Below, piece after piece: positions 61,301 to 64,000 of a stretch of 64,000 nucleotides of DNA (the first letter of the stretch is position 1; each line of letters starts with the position of its first letter). The notes under the pieces were generated by a model. The model was not told the origin of the DNA. It ran no database searches and was given only the letters and a program-made list of their open reading frames with translations. The position numbers were made by a program, and so were the translations under genes. Origin of the DNA: GCA-2693325 sp964011675 (lineage in GTDB: Bacteria; Latescibacterota; UBA2968; UBA8231); assembly GCA_964011675.1 (NCBI GenBank), contig CAXGPR010000007.1, forward strand, positions 5,575-69,574, read 5' to 3'.

Positions 61301-62096
61301 TCTCATCGGTAATTAGGTCATGTGCCTCAAGTATGACTTCACCGGTGCTCTTGTTGATCACATCACTCCCTGAATTATGACGACCGGCCAACTCTTCATC
61401 GACGGAAACTTCGACGTCGTCGCGGAAAAGGCTTAGAACTTCTCCATCTTTGGAGAAACCCAGCGCCTTAAGAAGGAGCGTTACCGGCAGCTTGCGACGT
61501 CGGTCTATATGAACGTACATGATGTCGTTTATATCCATGCTGAACTCGAGCCACGGACCTTTAGCCGGCAAAATGCGAGCTGAATAGAGATCTTTGCCGT
61601 TAGGGTGCACTGTTTCATCAAAAAAGACGCCGGGCGACCGATGTAACTGACTCACCACTACACGTTCGGCGCCATTGATGATGAACGTGCCTTGATTTGT
61701 CATAAGCGGCAGCTCGCCCAAAAATACAGACTGCTCAACAATGTCTTTTACTGGTTTATCAGGGCTATCTTTATCCCGAGTAACCAAACGCAGAGTAGCG
61801 CGTAGTGGTGCAGCGAAAGTCATACCTCGCTCGCGACATTCTTCCTCACTATAGCGCGGGTTACCTATAGAGTAATCCACGTAATCTAGCGAAAAGATAC
61901 CGTGTGTGTCTGAAACGGGAAAAACACTCTCAAAAACTAGATTCAATCCTCTGCGCTGACGCCGCTTTGGTGCTATATCAAGTTGCAGAAATTCCTGATA
62001 GGAGTCGATCTGCACCGAGAGCAAATTCGGCATCTCCACAACCTCTTTAATCTTACCGAAAGAGTGCCTCTCAATACTGCCATCAGTCTTGGCCAA
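58308..62096 (-). CDS. rpoB: RNA polymerase beta subunit
   Basis: About 1262 residues from TTG 62096, chosen because GAGGAG lies 8 nt upstream; TTG 62102 would leave only 2 nt. The rifampicin pocket reads [20 protein letters not shown] (near residue 450-469) followed by [14 protein letters not shown]. Later come [33 protein letters not shown] and [23 protein letters not shown], all conserved. The residue matching E. coli Asp516 is Gln here (FMQQTNPL). The gap upstream (62097-62252) holds a candidate attenuator. Confidence 0.97.
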   Translation of the reverse strand: [1262 protein letters not shown]

Positions 62097-62126
62097 AGTC
62101 AAAACTCCTCATTGCTAGTTAAGGCA

Positions 62127-62185
62127 AAAGCTCACGGAGACCCCAACCTCTCAGTGAAAAGAAAAGCTGGCGAACCATGAGCTTT
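62127..62185 (-). promoter_or_regulatory. Candidate transcription attenuator between rplL and rpoB
   Basis: On the - strand AAAGCT (62185-62180) can pair with AGCTTT (62168-62163), with an inner GG-TTCG-CC hairpin, followed by TCTTTT: a terminator shape. The same AAAGCTCA can instead pair with TGAGCTTT (62134-62127), enclosing a second hairpin (CAC-GAGA with TCTC-GTG). The two foldings exclude each other. In E. coli an attenuator in this same gap reduces rpoBC relative to rplJL transcription. The pairings are seen; regulation is inferred. Confidence 0.45.
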
Positions 62186-62252
62186 AACTAATTACCGCAA
62201 AATGCAAAATATATACGGGAAAAATCAATGAAAGTGCCTAAGAATAAACCCT

Positions 62253-62654
62253 CTACTTAATCTCAACCGTAGCACCAGCTTCTTGCAGGCGATTCTGAAG
62301 GTCTTCGGCTTCTTCTTTGCTCACACCTTCCTTAACAGGCTTAGGTGCCTCATCAACCATAGCCTTGGCCTCTTTCAATCCCAAGCTGGTAATTTCGCGC
62401 ACGACCTTAATGACCTGAATCTTCTTATCACCAGCACCTGAAAGAATTACGTCAAAAGAATCTTTCTCTTCGGCTGCAGACTCGCCATCACCGGCAGGAG
62501 CTGCGCCACCAGCCATCATGACGGGTGCGGCGGCAGACACGCCAAACTTATCTTCCAACGCCTTGACCAAATCGGCCAGTTCTAGGACTGTCAATCCGCC
62601 GATCGTCTCGATGATCTCAGCAACTTTTTCGCTGGTTGTCGTTTCTTCACTCAT
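62253..62654 (-). CDS. rplL: 50S ribosomal protein L7/L12
   Basis: 133 residues. The N-terminal dimer domain (TVLELADLVKALEDKFGV), an Ala/Gly/Pro hinge (VMMAGGAAPAGDGESA) and the C-terminal domain (DSFDVILSGAGDKKIQVIKVVREITSLGLKEAKAMVDEAP) bind elongation factors at the stalk. Normal length. 59 nt after rplJ. Confidence 0.98.
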   Translation of the reverse strand: MSEETTTSEKVAEIIETIGGLTVLELADLVKALEDKFGVSAAAPVMMAGGAAPAGDGESAAEEKDSFDVILSGAGDKKIQVIKVVREITSLGLKEAKAMVDEAPKPVKEGVSKEEAEDLQNRLQEAGATVEIK

Positions 62655-62713
62655 TTGTCCAAACCTCCTAAGGGATTTGCGGATAATTTCGAAATCTGTT
62701 TGTGAATTCAGGC

Positions 62714-63244
62714 TTATTCTGCATCACCTGATTTTTGTTTTTCTTCAATAGCCCCAATCACGCCAACCAAATTGCGCAATAGCCCATTCAGTACTCCCGC
62801 CAAACCATACATCGGGCTCTGAACACTACCCAAGACTTTGCCCAACAGCTCTTCGCGCGAAGGCAGTTTTGACAGAGCTTTTATTTCTTCCGGGGACAGA
62901 ACTTGGCCGTCCATAAAGCCCAATTTTATGGAGAAGGCATCATCCTCATCAGCGAAATCTTGCAGTATCTTCGCCGGGGCAATCGGGTCCTCATTTGTAA
63001 AAGCGATAGCTGTCGGACCAATCAAGTGTTCATCCAAACCAGAGATACCGGCCTTGGCAGCAGCCCGTTTCGCCAACCTATTTTTGACAACTTGATAGCC
63101 CACTTCAGCATCGCGCAATTTATTGCGCAAGCCCGTCACTTTAGCCACGTCCAGACCAGTAAAATCAGCTAAATAAATGGCCTTAGCACTGGACAATGCG
63201 GCAGTTAATTCTTCAACCTTATCTACTTTTTCCGACGTAGGCAT
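62714..63244 (-). CDS. rplJ: 50S ribosomal protein L10
   Basis: 176 residues. VEELTAALSSAKAIYLADFTGLDVAKVTGLRNKLRDAEVGYQVVKNRLAKRA, the rRNA-binding domain, is partly visible as ADFTGLDV and VKNRLAKRA; the C-terminal helix for L7/L12 dimers carries YGLAGVLNGLLRNLVGVI. L10 forms the base of the stalk. Only 33 nt separate it from rplA, so there is no room for the large L10 leader of E. coli. Confidence 0.97.
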   Translation of the reverse strand: MPTSEKVDKVEELTAALSSAKAIYLADFTGLDVAKVTGLRNKLRDAEVGYQVVKNRLAKRAAAKAGISGLDEHLIGPTAIAFTNEDPIAPAKILQDFADEDDAFSIKLGFMDGQVLSPEEIKALSKLPSREELLGKVLGSVQSPMYGLAGVLNGLLRNLVGVIGAIEEKQKSGDAE

Positions 63245-63277
63245 TGTATTTCCTCTTTAACTCAAGCGCTGTCCGGC

Positions 63278-63976
63278 TTAGGCCGCCAGCTGAGAGCGAT
63301 CAATTTTAATTCCTGGTCCCATAGCCGAAGATAGAACGCACTTATTCACAAACTGCCCCTTCGCCGAGGAAGGCTTCGCGCGCATTATCGCATCGGTGAA
63401 TGCTTTTACGTTCTCAACGAGCGATTCTGCCTCAAACGAAAGCTTACCGACAGCAGCCTGAGCATTGTTGCCAGATTTGCTATCTGCTCGATATTCAACA
63501 CGCCCAGCTTTAGCATCACGGACGGCCTGTCCAACTTCGCGAGTAACCGTACCTGTTTTTGGATTGGGCATCAGTCCCCGAGGGCCCAAGACGCGACCCA
63601 ATTTGCCAACCTGACCCATCATGTCAGGCGAGGCGACGACTAAGTCGAAATCAAGCCATCCACCCTCAATCTTTGCGACAAGGTCTGCTCCACCAACGTA
63701 GTCAGCTCCAGCATCTTCGGCCTCTTGAGCAATTCCCCCCTGCGCTATTACCAAAACTCGGATGTCTTTTCCCGTACCATGCGGCAACATGACAGTACCG
63801 CGCAAAATCTGATCGGCTTGACGACCATCAATACCCAAATTCAGAGTAATTTCGACCGTTTGATCAAACTTAAGCGTGGGAAAGCTTTTGAGTAGACCGA
63901 CGGCATCTTCTATACTGTACGCCTTATCACGATCTATATTTTCTAACGCCTGCAAATATTTCTTACCTCTAGCCAT
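63278..63976 (-). CDS. rplA: 50S ribosomal protein L1
   Basis: 232 residues: MARGKKYLQALENIDRDKAYSIE, ADYVGGADLVAKIEGGWLDFD, LGRVLGPRGLMPNPKTGTVT, and GQFVNKCVLSSAMGPGIKID. L1 forms the stalk that moves the E-site tRNA and can repress its operon. 24 nt of upstream sequence are visible, with a GAGAGG Shine-Dalgarno; rplK is expected just outside the window. Confidence 0.97.
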   Translation of the reverse strand: MARGKKYLQALENIDRDKAYSIEDAVGLLKSFPTLKFDQTVEITLNLGIDGRQADQILRGTVMLPHGTGKDIRVLVIAQGGIAQEAEDAGADYVGGADLVAKIEGGWLDFDLVVASPDMMGQVGKLGRVLGPRGLMPNPKTGTVTREVGQAVRDAKAGRVEYRADSKSGNNAQAAVGKLSFEAESLVENVKAFTDAIMRAKPSSAKGQFVNKCVLSSAMGPGIKIDRSQLAA

Positions 63977-64000
63977 AACCGTAATCCTCTCGTTCTATCT

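Noticed and set aside
1..64000. CRISPR arrays, tRNA genes, rRNA, insertion sequences, phage genes
   Set aside because: No regular direct repeats, no tRNA-like arms, no transposase or integrase motifs were found on either strand.

Overview
The window is a stretch of bacterial chromosome of moderate GC content. It has no CRISPR array, no recognisable insertion sequence, no prophage and no tRNA or rRNA gene. The core genes are ordinary bacterial ones: rpoB/rpoC encoded separately, a complete run of ribosomal proteins, an RND pump, Lon, and PolX with a PHP domain. The Bat aerotolerance genes, a Gld-type ABC/GldG/DUF4340 module and a Gfo/Idh/MocA dehydrogenase together suggest a diderm, possibly from an uncultivated lineage near the FCB group (Latescibacterota-like). 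That placement is inference from gene content, not a phylogeny.

Layout. 1-5 kb: the 3' end of an RND pump, a small envelope protein, a decayed-looking small ORF, then cysQ-like / polX / udk-like on the + strand behind a short leader that ends in a terminator. 5-9 kb: a FapA (DUF342) protein with a duplicated N-terminal domain, a probable DUF123 pseudogene, and a receiver-histidine kinase. 9-10 kb: a sugar-type oxidoreductase on the - strand. 10-25 kb: one long - strand run, moxR - DUF58 - ABC ATPase - ABC permease - double GldG - DUF4340 - BatD-like - batA - batB - batC - batD - batE. 25-28 kb: a TPR lipoprotein, an FmdB zinc ribbon and a TPR/periplasmic-binding fusion. 28-33.5 kb: a ClpX-like unfoldase facing a sigma-54 activator with a dead receiver domain, then lon. 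33.8-35.3 kb: an unusual protein carrying the two PilZ c-di-GMP motifs far apart. 35.5-36.9 kb: an rRNA m5U methyltransferase.

36.9-64 kb is one - strand information-processing supercluster, in order of transcription: rplA, rplJ, rplL, rpoB, rpoC, rpsL, rpsG, fusA, tuf, rpsJ, rplD, rplW, rplB, rpsS, rplV, rpsC, rplP, rpmC, rpsQ, rplN, rplX, rplE, rpsN, rpsH, rplF, rplR, rpsE, rpmD, rplO, secY, rpmJ, rpsM, rpsK, rpsD, rpoA, rplQ. It ends at a perfect 15-bp hairpin. Two departures from the usual order stand out: rplC (L3) is missing between rpsJ and rplD, and adk-map-infA are missing between secY and rpmJ.

The most interesting material is (i) the Bat operon with a complete ABC/GldG/DUF4340 exporter-like module inside it, including a GldG protein that is a full tandem duplication, (ii) the split-motif PilZ-like protein, (iii) the pseudo-receiver sigma-54 activator next to a ClpX variant without a zinc finger, and (iv) a candidate attenuator between rplL and rpoB. 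All calls come from reading the sequence; no database search was possible.
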